The position numbers and the translations under genes are program-made. A stretch of DNA of 13,936 bases from contig JBBQCZ010000107.1 in assembly GCA_038319215.1 (NCBI GenBank), forward strand, positions 1-13,936, given 5' to 3'. Below, one piece after another: positions 1 to 7,678 of the stretch. Under the pieces are notes generated by a model that was not told where the DNA came from, made no database searches, and saw only the letters and a list, made by a program, of their open reading frames with translations. The stretch comes from Bact-19 sp038319215 (lineage in GTDB: Bacteria; Bacteroidota; Bacteroidia; Bacteroidales; ML635J-15). Every line of letters begins with the position of its first letter. The first letter of the stretch is position 1.

Positions 1-620
1 ATAAATTGCTTTTGATCTTGACCATACTGACCATAATAAGCACCAACATAAGACATAGTATCTGGTAAATTTTGATCTATCAACCATGATTCCCATGCAA
101 GATTGGAGTAAAAATTATCGACACTATCAAGTATAGTATAATAATTATTATCAGCTCTAGCAGCAAACCAATCTGTCATTGAGTTGTAATCATTTTTTCC
201 ATCAATTAAAACATTCTCATTAAAGTTGTTAAGTTTATTGTATGATATTCCCAGATTTATTGAAGTTAATCCGTTCTCATTATTGATTGGAACAGTTCCA
301 ATGTATGACAAATTATTTAGATTAAAATTAAAATCGTAATCTGATGCCTCATGCCCAGCAAAAGTCGCAGTATTATTTGTTACAACAAAACCAGTTGAGA
401 ATGAGAAATCTGAAGATTTATAAACTCCCATTCCAGCAGGATTAAAGTAAAGAACTGAAGGGTCTGCACCCAACGCACCAAAGGAACCACCCATTGCATT
501 ATACCTTGCTGTTCCACCAGGATTTAGTAACGAATATCTAAGAGCATCCACCTCATTTTGTCCGTAAATCCATCCAGAAACAGACATCGCTAAACCTAAT
601 AATATAATTGCTTTTTTCAT
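1..620 (-). CDS. OMPP1/FadL/TodX-family outer membrane protein, C-terminus cut by window edge
   Basis: I translated this frame by hand: 206 complete codons run from the ATG at 618-620 to the left edge with no stop, so only the N-terminal part is present. Residues 1-20 form a Sec signal peptide (MKKAIILLGL, hydrophobic core, likely cleavage after Tyr19-Gly20 before Gln21). The mature start carries the pattern NAMGG-SFGALGADPS-VLYFNPAGMG, which is typical of Bacteroidota OMPP1/FadL-like beta-barrels that move hydrophobic molecules across the outer membrane. Alternating polar/aromatic strands follow, with Asn- and Asp-rich loops. It begins 18 bp after the stop of the upstream lipoprotein gene, so the two are probably cotranscribed. 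The substrate cannot be inferred. Family assignment is good; the full length (usually about 450-550 residues) is not visible. Confidence 0.85.
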   Translation of the reverse strand, partial: MKKAIILLGLAMSVSGWIYGQNEVDALRYSLLNPGGTARYNAMGGSFGALGADPSVLYFNPAGMGVYKSSDFSFSTGFVVTNNTATFAGHEASDYDFNFNLNNLSYIGTVPINNENGLTSINLGISYNKLNNFNENVLIDGKNDYNSMTDWFAARADNNYYTILDSVDNFYSNLAWESWLIDQNLPDTMSYVGAYYGQYGQDQKQF

Positions 621-638
621 GACTCTAAAGTTTTAAAA

Positions 639-2297
639 TTATCTTCTTCCACCTGATGAACTACTACTTGAAGAGCTGCCGCCTGAAGAGCTTCCACCTG
701 AGCTTCTTGATCCACCTGAAGAGCTTCCACCTGAACTACTTCCAGATGAACTTCCAGAACTGCGACTTGAGCTACCTGTTGAGCTATTTGAAGAGCTGCT
801 ACCTGAATAAGAACTGCCAGAATTACGACTTGAGCTTCCAGATGAACTACTTCCAGTATTTGAGCTTCCAGAACTATGGTTTGAATTTCCAGTCGAACTG
901 CTTCCGTTGTATGAACTACCAGTACTTCTACCAGATGTACTTCCTGATGTAGATGGTTTTGAGTAACTATTATTCCCGTTATAATTTGAAGAACCTGAAC
1001 TATTAGTTGGTCTAGTGTAACTATGATTTGTATCTGTTCCGCCCCTGCTAGTTGGTGGTCTAGAGGTAGTTGTACTAGTATTTGAAGTATTTGTTCTTCC
1101 GCTGTTGCTTGAACCCGATTTCTCAGGAGTATTTACATTGTAATTTGTTCTTGAGTTATATTCTGGCTTATTGTATGGTTTAGATGGTGTATTATCAGTT
1201 GGCACTCTTGATGAGTTTCCATTATTAACATTAGTTGAACCAGAGTTGTTTGTATTTCTTGAAGGATCAACTTGTGTAGATGTTCCATTATTTCTAATTG
1301 GTTCTGAATTAACGGTTGAAGAACTACCGTTATTCCTTGAAACCTCAGGAGTGCGATTATTATATGGAGTTTTATCTGTAGTAGGATTTCTATCTACTGA
1401 AACTCCGCCATTATCTCTACCTGCATCAGAAACCGATTGAACCGATGTAGGGTTCTTATCAGATGTTACAGATCCAGAGTTTCCATCTCTTCCTGTTTTA
1501 TCACTTTCAAGAACTGAAGTATTTGAGCCTGTATATGAACTTGTTACAGTACTGCTAGTTTCGGGAACTCTAGGTGTATTTGTTGTTGACGAACCATTTC
1601 CGCCAGAAGAGCCTCTATGACCATTATATTCGTTACTTGAACCACCATTATTTGCATAACCATCATTCGAGTTCCAGTTATTCCCCCAATATCCATCGTT
1701 ATAGCCATTATTATAACCATGCCAATAGCCATTATTGTATCCATTCCAGCCATATCCGTAACCATATCCGTAACCATAATAATTTGAATAACCCCAATAA
1801 TAAGGATTATAATTATAATAGCCCATGTATCCGCAACGACAATTCCAACCCCAGTCCCAAGAATTATAAGGATCGTAATAATAATAAGGCACATAATAAT
1901 GACCGAAATTATGAAACTGAGATGAATAGCCAGAATAACTATCTTCTTCATAATAATCACCGTAATAGTAATTATTTTCTACATAATTTCCGTTGTCATC
2001 ATAATAAGAATCAGATGCATAACCATCATTCGCAGTATAATAGCCATCATTATTACTAGATTCTTCTGTATAATAAACAGTTTCCTCCGAATTTCCATTG
2101 CCGAATTCGGAATTATATGTTTCTTCGTAGGTTGCTTTGTCTGCATCAACTTTAGAAACATCGTTAGTACTGGCCTGAGTTTTAACCTCATTAGACGAAT
2201 AATACACGTCGTCGTAGCCTCCTGTAGTGTACAAATTTACTGTGCAGGAACTTGCTACAACTAAAATAATTAACGATAAGTAAAATAAAGTTTTCAT
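639..2297 (-). CDS. Low-complexity Tyr/Gly- and Ser/Gly-rich surface lipoprotein
   Basis: A 552-residue protein. Residues 1-17 are a lipoprotein signal ending ASS before Cys18, a loose lipobox of the kind common in Bacteroidota, so it is probably lipidated. Just after comes YDDVYYSS, a short motif I recall from small Bacteroidota lipoproteins. Residues of about 30-130 are acidic and Tyr-rich. About 130-215 are dominated by Tyr, Gly, Trp and Asn, with repeated YG steps and a WNCRCGY pair of cysteines. About 215-420 are rich in Ser, Thr, Asn, Pro and Arg, and the tail is almost pure Ser/Gly ending GGRR. No catalytic domain is seen. The long frames on the opposite strand here look like by-products of the repetitive codons. 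The reading frame is supported by the signal peptide, the absence of stops over 1.6 kb, and the close spacing to the porin gene downstream. The function is unknown; an envelope structural or adhesive role is inference. Confidence 0.8.
   Translation of the reverse strand: MKTLFYLSLIILVVASSCTVNLYTTGGYDDVYYSSNEVKTQASTNDVSKVDADKATYEETYNSEFGNGNSEETVYYTEESSNNDGYYTANDGYASDSYYDDNGNYVENNYYYGDYYEEDSYSGYSSQFHNFGHYYVPYYYYDPYNSWDWGWNCRCGYMGYYNYNPYYWGYSNYYGYGYGYGYGWNGYNNGYWHGYNNGYNDGYWGNNWNSNDGYANNGGSSNEYNGHRGSSGGNGSSTTNTPRVPETSSTVTSSYTGSNTSVLESDKTGRDGNSGSVTSDKNPTSVQSVSDAGRDNGGVSVDRNPTTDKTPYNNRTPEVSRNNGSSSTVNSEPIRNNGTSTQVDPSRNTNNSGSTNVNNGNSSRVPTDNTPSKPYNKPEYNSRTNYNVNTPEKSGSSNSGRTNTSNTSTTTSRPPTSRGGTDTNHSYTRPTNSSGSSNYNGNNSYSKPSTSGSTSGRSTGSSYNGSSSTGNSNHSSGSSNTGSSSSGSSSRNSGSSYSGSSSSNSSTGSSSRSSGSSSGSSSGGSSSGGSRSSGGSSSGGSSSSSSSSGGRR
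645..905. repeat. Degenerate short tandem repeats encoding the Ser/Gly tail
   Basis: This stretch consists of imperfect short units around CTTCCACCTGAAGAG and CTTCCAGATGAA. A 20-nt unit (682-701) recurs exactly at 715-734. On the coding (minus) strand these are Ser/Gly codons for the C-terminal tail of the lipoprotein. Such arrays can change length by slippage, so this end of the gene may vary between strains. Confidence 0.6.
1751..1778. repeat. 12-bp tandem repeat encoding Tyr-Gly steps
   Basis: Two exact copies of CATATCCGTAAC lie head to tail, with the first four bases of a third. On the minus strand they encode Gly-Tyr-Gly-Tyr in the aromatic part of the lipoprotein. Confidence 0.6.
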
Positions 2298-2314
2298 GAT
2301 ATTATGAATTTTTA

Positions 2315-2322
2315 TAGTTTTG
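2315..2322 (+). promoter_or_regulatory. Putative -7 box (TAGTTTTG) for proS
   Basis: This matches the Bacteroidota -7 consensus TAnnTTTG and lies 58 bp upstream of the proS start in the divergent intergenic region. I see no convincing -33 TTTG at the expected distance, so the call rests on the -7 box and position only. Confidence 0.4.
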
Positions 2323-2380
2323 AACCAAAATATTTTTTTTAGAACTTGACACTTTTATAGCAAATTTCATACCAAATAAT

Positions 2381-3853
2381 ATGGCAAAAGTACTTACAGA
2401 CAGAGAAGAAAACTACTCACAATGGTACAACGATTTAGTGATAAAAGCAGACCTTGCAGAAAACTCTGCAGTAAGAGGATGCATGGTAATAAAACCTTAT
2501 GGGTATAGCATTTGGGAAAAAATGCAAGCTGTTTTAGATGGCATGTTTAAAGAAACAGGTCATGTTAATGCATATTTTCCTTTATTTATTCCTAAATCAT
2601 TTTTCAGTAAAGAAGCAAGCCATGTTGAGGGTTTTGCAAAAGAATGCGCAGTAGTAACCCATTACAGGTTAAGAAATAGTGAAGACGGTGGTATTGAAGT
2701 CGATCCTAATGCAAAGTTAGAGGAAGAACTTATCGTTAGGCCAACTTCAGAAACTATTATTTGGAATACATATCGTAACTGGATAAAATCATATCGTGAT
2801 TTACCTTTATTAATTAATCAATGGGCAAATGTGGTTAGATGGGAAATGCGCACTCGCTTATTTTTGAGAACGGCTGAATTTCTTTGGCAAGAAGGACACA
2901 CTGCTCATGCTACGAAAGAAGATGCATTGATTGAAGCAGAAAAAATGATAAATGTGTATGCAACATTTGCAAAAGAATATCTTGCAATGCCTGTTATGAT
3001 TGGTACAAAATCTGAAAACGAAAGATTTGCAGGTGCCGATGAAACATATTGTATTGAAGCATTGATGCAGGATGGTAAAGCTTTACAAGCTGGCACGTCA
3101 CACTTTTTAGCTCAGAATTTTGCAAAAGCATTTGATGTAAAATTTTTGAATAAAGAAAACAAAGAAGAATATGTTTGGGCAACTTCTTGGGGAGTTTCTA
3201 CAAGACTAATGGGAGCTTTGGTAATGGCCCATTCCGACAATCAAGGATTAGTTTTACCTCCAAAGCTTGCGCCTTTCCAAGTAGTTATTGTGCCAATTTA
3301 CAAGACTGAAGAAGAATTGGAAAAAATTTCGATACGTGTTGATTTGATGTGTAAAAAGCTCAAAGAAAACAATATAAGTTATAAATTTGACAATAGAGAC
3401 TCACAACGTCCAGGGTTTAAATTCGCTGAATGGGAACTTAAGGGCGTTCCTGTGCGAATTGCTATTGGTCCAAAAGATTACGATAACAATACATGGGAAG
3501 TTGCGCGCCGCGACACACTTGAAAAAGAGATTATTGCTGATACCGACCTTTTAGAAAAGCTAAAGTTCTTAATGACGGATATTCAAGAAAATATTTACAA
3601 TAAAGCATTGCAATTTCGTAAGGATAGAACTTTTAAAGTTGACACTTATGAAGAGTTTAAGAATATTTTGGATAACAATCCTGGTTTTATTGAAGCACAT
3701 TGGGATGGGACACGTGAAACTGAAGAAAAAATAAAAGAAGAAACCAAAGCAACAATTAGGCTAATTCCACAAAATCCAGTGCTTGAAGAAGGTAAGTGTA
3801 TTTATTCAGGAAAACCTTCAAAATTCCGAGTTATATTTGCAAAATCATATTAA
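2381..3853 (+). CDS. proS: Prolyl-tRNA synthetase, type 3 (archaeal/eukaryal-like)
   Basis: Charges tRNA-Pro with proline in the cytoplasm. The 490-residue length and lack of a YbaK-like editing insertion mark the short type 3 form. Class II core: motif 1 region near residues 55-77 (YFPLFIP), the proline-pocket segment RPTSE near 120, motif 2 near 150-178 (RWEMRTR…EFLWQEGHTAH) and motif 3 near 271-294 (GVSTRLMGAL…). An anticodon-binding domain follows at about 295-400. The C-terminal domain ends in the conserved terminal Tyr (FAKSY). The zinc-binding cysteines of archaeal and Thermus enzymes are mostly gone: WDGTRETE replaces the WCG…CE pattern, and GKCIYSGKP keeps only one Cys of CxxC. From memory this is usual in Bacteroidota. 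The ATG start has no Shine-Dalgarno but gives the expected family N-terminus. The next gene follows after 10 bp and is probably cotranscribed. Confidence 0.97.
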   Translation: MAKVLTDREENYSQWYNDLVIKADLAENSAVRGCMVIKPYGYSIWEKMQAVLDGMFKETGHVNAYFPLFIPKSFFSKEASHVEGFAKECAVVTHYRLRNSEDGGIEVDPNAKLEEELIVRPTSETIIWNTYRNWIKSYRDLPLLINQWANVVRWEMRTRLFLRTAEFLWQEGHTAHATKEDALIEAEKMINVYATFAKEYLAMPVMIGTKSENERFAGADETYCIEALMQDGKALQAGTSHFLAQNFAKAFDVKFLNKENKEEYVWATSWGVSTRLMGALVMAHSDNQGLVLPPKLAPFQVVIVPIYKTEEELEKISIRVDLMCKKLKENNISYKFDNRDSQRPGFKFAEWELKGVPVRIAIGPKDYDNNTWEVARRDTLEKEIIADTDLLEKLKFLMTDIQENIYNKALQFRKDRTFKVDTYEEFKNILDNNPGFIEAHWDGTRETEEKIKEETKATIRLIPQNPVLEEGKCIYSGKPSKFRVIFAKSY

Positions 3854-3863
3854 TACTTTAATC

Positions 3864-4574
3864 ATGGAAGATCAAAAGACAACAAAGCAACATATTATAG
3901 AAACTCTTAAAGAGAAGTCGGTATTAAAACAAATTGTTTACGACCAAACAAAAGAGACATTTAAGACTTTAAAAAAAGTTCTTCAAGACATAGTTTCAGA
4001 ATATAACGAAGAAATTTCAAGCGAAGATGAAAGAGTTTTACTTGAATTTCGCGATCGCGGAGTTTTCGAAGCTGAAGTAAAAATTGCTGGTGACTTGATT
4101 ATTTTCAACATGCACTCCAACATCTTTGAGTTTCCACGAAATCACGAAATATGGAAAGACAATTACTATGTTGAGGAACCGTTAATGACATACTCAGGGA
4201 TTATTAATATTTACAATTTTCTAGCAGATTCGTTCAAATATAACCGTCTCGACGACCTAGGTTATTTAGTTGGAAGAATGTTTGTAAATAAAGATGCGAC
4301 ATTTTTCATTGAAGGAAGACGCGAATTAGGTTTTAATTTTCCTACTTTTGGCAAAAACCATGTTAATCCTGAAAACATGAGAGAATTGGTTGAATCAACC
4401 ATTGCTTATGCATTAAAATTTGACTTACTTGTTCCACCATATAATGACATTAAAATTATTTCTGTGGAATATATGAAAGATAAAATAAACAAACATCAGG
4501 TACAAACTGGCAAACGTTTAGGATTTCAATACAACGCAATTGACGAAACTGGCCCAACAGACAAGTCGAAATAG
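3864..4574 (+). CDS. Conserved Bacteroidota protein of unknown function, downstream of proS
   Basis: A 236-residue protein when started at the ATG at 3864. A longer in-frame start at 3783 would overlap the end of proS by 71 bp and add residues that only reflect that overlap, so I prefer the later start, 10 bp after the proS stop. The N-terminal 55 residues look helical and charged (two probable amphipathic helices with Lys/Glu). A mixed alpha/beta region follows with the segments EFRDRGVFEAEVKIAGD, FNMHSNIFEF, YSGIINIYNFLADSFKYNR and YLVGRMFVN. No signal peptide or membrane segment is seen, so it is cytoplasmic. I recall similar proteins across Bacteroidota but know no function. The proS linkage could suggest a translation-related role, but that is only inference. 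Confidence 0.85.
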   Translation: MEDQKTTKQHIIETLKEKSVLKQIVYDQTKETFKTLKKVLQDIVSEYNEEISSEDERVLLEFRDRGVFEAEVKIAGDLIIFNMHSNIFEFPRNHEIWKDNYYVEEPLMTYSGIINIYNFLADSFKYNRLDDLGYLVGRMFVNKDATFFIEGRRELGFNFPTFGKNHVNPENMRELVESTIAYALKFDLLVPPYNDIKIISVEYMKDKINKHQVQTGKRLGFQYNAIDETGPTDKSK

Positions 4575-4592
4575 CATTCCAAAACATAACTA

Positions 4593-4642
4593 ATATCACG
4601 CTAGATTTATAGAAGTTCTTTTTTCTATAAATCTAGTGATAT
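4593..4642. terminator. Long hairpin after the proS pair, possible terminator
   Basis: The left arm (4593-4599 plus 4602-4614) and right arm (4623-4642) pair perfectly over 20 bp, apart from a 2-nt bulge (GC at 4600-4601). The loop is 8 nt (GTTCTTTT). There is no clear T-tract after the right arm, so it is not a textbook intrinsic terminator. It may instead protect the 3' end of the transcript or be a small palindromic repeat. The position, 18 bp past the stop, favours a 3'-end role. Confidence 0.5.
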
Positions 4643-4714
4643 ATATTACAATATCTATGTTATTAAACAACAAAAAAGCTGTTAGTTTAATGTTAATCAT
4701 TAATAATAAGTCTG

Positions 4715-4722
4715 TAATTTTG
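4715..4722 (+). promoter_or_regulatory. Putative -7 box (TAATTTTG) for korAB
   Basis: An exact TAnnTTTG match, 26 bp upstream of the korA ATG, a good distance for a Bacteroidota promoter with a short leader. The -33 region is weak. Confidence 0.5.
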
Positions 4723-4748
4723 TCTCGAAAAACCATAACATAATAATA

Positions 4749-6614
4749 ATGGGTGAAAATTTAAAAAAAGTAATCGAGTTAGAAGATGTTGTTGTAAAGT
4801 TTGCTGGAGACTCAGGTGATGGTATGCAATTAACAGGAACACAATTTTCCGACGCATCTGCCTCCTTTGGAAATGATTTATTAACCTTCCCAGATTATCC
4901 TTCAGAAATACGTGCTCCACAAGGGACAGTTGCTGGGGTTTCGGGATTTCAGGTACATATCGGACAAAAAGAGATACAGACTCCTGGCGATTTAGCAGAT
5001 GTTTTAATTGCTCTTAATCCTGCTGCTTTAAAAACCAATATGAAATGGGTAAAACCTGGAGCAACAATTATTATCGATATCGACAATTTTGACAATAAAC
5101 ATTATAAAAAAGCTGAATATGTTGAAGATCCACTTAGTGATGGTTCTTTAAATGGTTTTACTGTAATTAAAGCTCCAATCACATCATTGTCTAGATCTAC
5201 TGTAAACTCACTTGAATTAGGCTTTGACCATAAAACAGCTGATAAAACAAGAAATCAATTTGTAATGGGTTTGTTGTTTTGGCTGTTTAATAGAGATGTA
5301 ACTATTGGAGAAGATTTTATTGATAAGAAATTTGCAAAAAAACCAGACTTGGTAAAAATAAACCATGCTGTTTTGCGTGCAGGTTATAATTATGCCGAAA
5401 CTGTTGAAGCAATTGCAACTCAATTTCATATCAACCCAGCAAAAGAAAAAAAAGGAAAATTCAGACAAATAACTGGAAATGTTGCCACAGCGTGGGGTCT
5501 AATAGCGGGAGCTGAAAAAGCTGGATTAAAACTATTTCTAGGCTCATATCCAATTACTCCAGCAACAGAAATATTACAAGAACTTAGTAATCGTAAACAT
5601 TTAGGTGTTAAGACATTTCAGGCTGAAGATGAAATAGCTGGTATTTGTACTGCAATTGGAGCAAGTTTCGGCGGGCATCTAGGAGCTACATCAACATCAG
5701 GTCCAGGATTAGCACTAAAAACAGAAGCTGCTGGTCTTGCTGTAATAACAGAATTACCATTAGTTATTGTAAATGTTCAACGTGGTGGGCCATCGACTGG
5801 ACTACCAACGAAAACAGAACAAAGCGACTTAATGCAAGCTATACATGGTCGTCATGGAGAGTCTCCATTACCAGTTATTGCAGCTAGTTCGCCAGGCAAT
5901 TGTTTTCATTTTGCTTACGAAGCATGTAGAATTGCTGTTGAGCACATGACACCAGTAATTTTACTCACAGATGGTTATCTTGCAAATGGAACTGAGTTAT
6001 GGAAAATTCCTGATATGGATAAAATACCAGAAATAAAAGCTCCTTTGGTAAAAGACAACGATTCTGAGTACCAACCTTATAAAAGGGATCCAGAAAAGCT
6101 GAATAGATTCTGGGCTGTTCCAGGACAAGAAGGGTTACAACATCGAATTGGCGGTTTAGAAAAGTCTGATGGTGACGGAAAAGTTTCGCACGATCCTTAT
6201 AACCATCAAGTTATGAGTTTTAATAGAGCTGAAAAAATAAAACGAGTTGCAAACTACATTCCTAAACAAGAAATTTTCGGCAATCAAGATGGTGGCGAAT
6301 TACTAGTAATTGGTTGGGGCGGAACATACGGCGCTTTAAACTCGGCGGTAAAGGAACTTCGCAGCGAAGGCTACGACATAAGTCTTGCACAGTTTAACTA
6401 CATTTTTCCATTACCAACTAATACTGAAGAAGTATTTGCAAAATTTAAAAAACGATTGGTATGTGAACTAAATCTAGGACAATTTGTAGAGTATTTGCGT
6501 TCTCAACTACCTCAGTACCCATACGAACAATTTAACAAAGTACAAGGACTGCCGTTTTTTATTAGTGAGTTAAAAACCATGTTTAAACAAATATTGGAGG
6601 AGAAACAATCATGA
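4749..6614 (+). CDS. korA: 2-oxoacid:ferredoxin oxidoreductase, fused gamma-alpha subunit (KorA type)
   Basis: Together with KorB this catalyses reversible CoA-dependent oxidative decarboxylation of a 2-oxoacid, most likely 2-oxoglutarate to succinyl-CoA, reducing ferredoxin. The 621 residues hold a gamma domain first (about 12-200, with GDSGDGMQLTG at 20-30 and FPDYPSEIRAPQGT). The alpha domain starts near 243 (GNVATAWGLIAG), with SYPITPATE near 266-274, the FQAEDEIAG segment, and a GPGLALKTEAAGLA…RGGPSTGLPTKTEQSDL block from about 318. The C-terminal domain has LLVIGWGGTYGA near 519. The gamma-alpha fusion is the usual arrangement in Bacteroidota. The stop overlaps the korB start by 4 bp (ATGA), indicating translational coupling. 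Substrate choice (2-oxoglutarate versus another 2-oxoacid) is by family resemblance only. Confidence 0.93.
   Translation: MGENLKKVIELEDVVVKFAGDSGDGMQLTGTQFSDASASFGNDLLTFPDYPSEIRAPQGTVAGVSGFQVHIGQKEIQTPGDLADVLIALNPAALKTNMKWVKPGATIIIDIDNFDNKHYKKAEYVEDPLSDGSLNGFTVIKAPITSLSRSTVNSLELGFDHKTADKTRNQFVMGLLFWLFNRDVTIGEDFIDKKFAKKPDLVKINHAVLRAGYNYAETVEAIATQFHINPAKEKKGKFRQITGNVATAWGLIAGAEKAGLKLFLGSYPITPATEILQELSNRKHLGVKTFQAEDEIAGICTAIGASFGGHLGATSTSGPGLALKTEAAGLAVITELPLVIVNVQRGGPSTGLPTKTEQSDLMQAIHGRHGESPLPVIAASSPGNCFHFAYEACRIAVEHMTPVILLTDGYLANGTELWKIPDMDKIPEIKAPLVKDNDSEYQPYKRDPEKLNRFWAVPGQEGLQHRIGGLEKSDGDGKVSHDPYNHQVMSFNRAEKIKRVANYIPKQEIFGNQDGGELLVIGWGGTYGALNSAVKELRSEGYDISLAQFNYIFPLPTNTEEVFAKFKKRLVCELNLGQFVEYLRSQLPQYPYEQFNKVQGLPFFISELKTMFKQILEEKQS
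6596..6600 (+). promoter_or_regulatory. Shine-Dalgarno GGAGG before korB
   Basis: A GGAGG motif lies 10 nt before the korB ATG, inside the end of korA. The other starts in this window lack such a motif. It probably helps re-initiation at the overlapping start. Confidence 0.5.
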
Positions 6615-7630
6615 CACAAGCAAATATAAAACTTACCAGAGCAGATTTTCAGATTGACGGTCCTGTTAAATGGTGTGCAGGTTGTGGTGGTTATCCAATT
6701 TTGGCAGCAGTACAAAAAGCACTTCCCGAAACTGGAGTTACAAAGGAAAATGTAGTTTTCGTTTCAGGAATTGGATGCTCATCTAGATTTCCTTATTATA
6801 TGGAGACTTATGGTTTTCATACTTTGCACGGAAGAGCAACGGCAATTGCATCTGGGTTAAAAGCTGCCAGACCAGATTTGCATGTTTGGATAGCTACCGG
6901 AGACGGTGACTCTATGGCGATTGGAGGAAATCATTTTATTCACATGATTCGTAGAAATATAGACTTAAATGTGATGATCTTCAACAATCGAATTTATGGA
7001 CTTACAAAAGGTCAGTACTCTCCTACTACACCAATGGGATCTTTTACAAAAACTTCCCCTGATGGAACAATTGAAAAGCCATTTGAACCAGGCGAACTTG
7101 TAATGGGCGCACAAGGAACATTCTTTGCACGGGTAATTGATAAAGAGCCAAAAGGAATGGAAGAAATATTTATTGATGCCGCATTACACAAAGGGACTTC
7201 AATAATTGAGGTTTTACAAAACTGTGTAATTTTCAATGATGCTACTCATGAAAACATTATTGGCAAAGAAGTACGAGACGATAGAATTATTTTGTTAAAG
7301 CATGGCGAAAAAATGATATTTGGAAAAGACCATAACAAAGGTTTGATTTTTGATGGCGAAGAAATTAAAGCTGTAACCATTGGCGAAAATGGAATAAGTA
7401 TCGATGATGTTCTTATTCACAATCAGTCGAGTAAAAATCCAAATATGCACTATATGCTTACCCGAATGACTTATCCGGATCTTCCAGTTGCCATTGGTGT
7501 AATTAGGGCAGTTGAACAACCAACATACGATGCAATGCTAACCGAGCAAGTTGATTATGCTGTTGAGAATACAAAAATTAAAAACACTAAAGATTTGCTG
7601 CACAGCGGTAAAATATTTGATATTAAATAA
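6611..7630 (+). CDS. korB: 2-oxoacid:ferredoxin oxidoreductase, beta subunit (KorB type)
   Basis: The thiamine-diphosphate-binding subunit and partner of KorA. The 339 residues include the TPP motif GDGD (97-100) through NN (125-126), with the substrate/TPP region TLHGRATAIASGLK at 71-84. Four cysteines suited to a [4Fe-4S] cluster are present: Cys22 and Cys25 (WCAGCG), Cys56 (GIGCSSR) and Cys205 (LQNC), as expected for the two-subunit KorAB class, which lacks a separate ferredoxin-like delta subunit. The segment IYGLTKGQYSPTTP after the TPP motif is typical of the family. The start is fixed by the 4-bp overlap with korA and the upstream GGAGG. A strong terminator follows directly after the stop, closing the operon. 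Confidence 0.94.
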   Translation: MTQANIKLTRADFQIDGPVKWCAGCGGYPILAAVQKALPETGVTKENVVFVSGIGCSSRFPYYMETYGFHTLHGRATAIASGLKAARPDLHVWIATGDGDSMAIGGNHFIHMIRRNIDLNVMIFNNRIYGLTKGQYSPTTPMGSFTKTSPDGTIEKPFEPGELVMGAQGTFFARVIDKEPKGMEEIFIDAALHKGTSIIEVLQNCVIFNDATHENIIGKEVRDDRIILLKHGEKMIFGKDHNKGLIFDGEEIKAVTIGENGISIDDVLIHNQSSKNPNMHYMLTRMTYPDLPVAIGVIRAVEQPTYDAMLTEQVDYAVENTKIKNTKDLLHSGKIFDIK

Positions 7631-7660
7631 AAAGAAAGCGGGCAAAACCCGCTTTCTTTT
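7630..7660. terminator. Strong bidirectional intrinsic terminator between korB and fabD
   Basis: A perfect 12-bp stem (7631-7642 with 7648-7659), extendable by one A-T pair, with a CAAAA loop. The GCGGG/CCCGC core is flanked by an A-run on the left and a T-run on the right, so it can terminate both the plus-strand korAB transcript and the minus-strand folE-fabD transcript. Confidence 0.92.
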
Positions 7661-7678
7661 TATAATATTAATTAACCT

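Noticed and set aside
656..1440. Plus-strand open frames antisense to the Ser/Gly tail
   Set aside because: Composition is the mirror of the repeat codons; no start context or recognisable domain.
1544..2191. Long open frames inside the lipoprotein gene, in another minus-strand frame and on the plus strand, rich in Ile/Met or Asn/His/Tyr
   Set aside because: They arise from the repetitive Tyr/Gly/Asn codons read out of frame; they have no signal or domain logic and lie fully within a gene with a good signal peptide.
3783..3863. Upstream extension of the gene after proS
   Set aside because: It would overlap the proS coding end by 71 bp, and the added residues are just proS read in another frame; the ATG at 3864 gives a normal 10-bp gap.
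4579..4589. 11-mer CCAAAACATAA shared with 10017-10027
   Set aside because: A short, A-rich match expected by chance in such DNA; its position relative to genes differs at the two sites.
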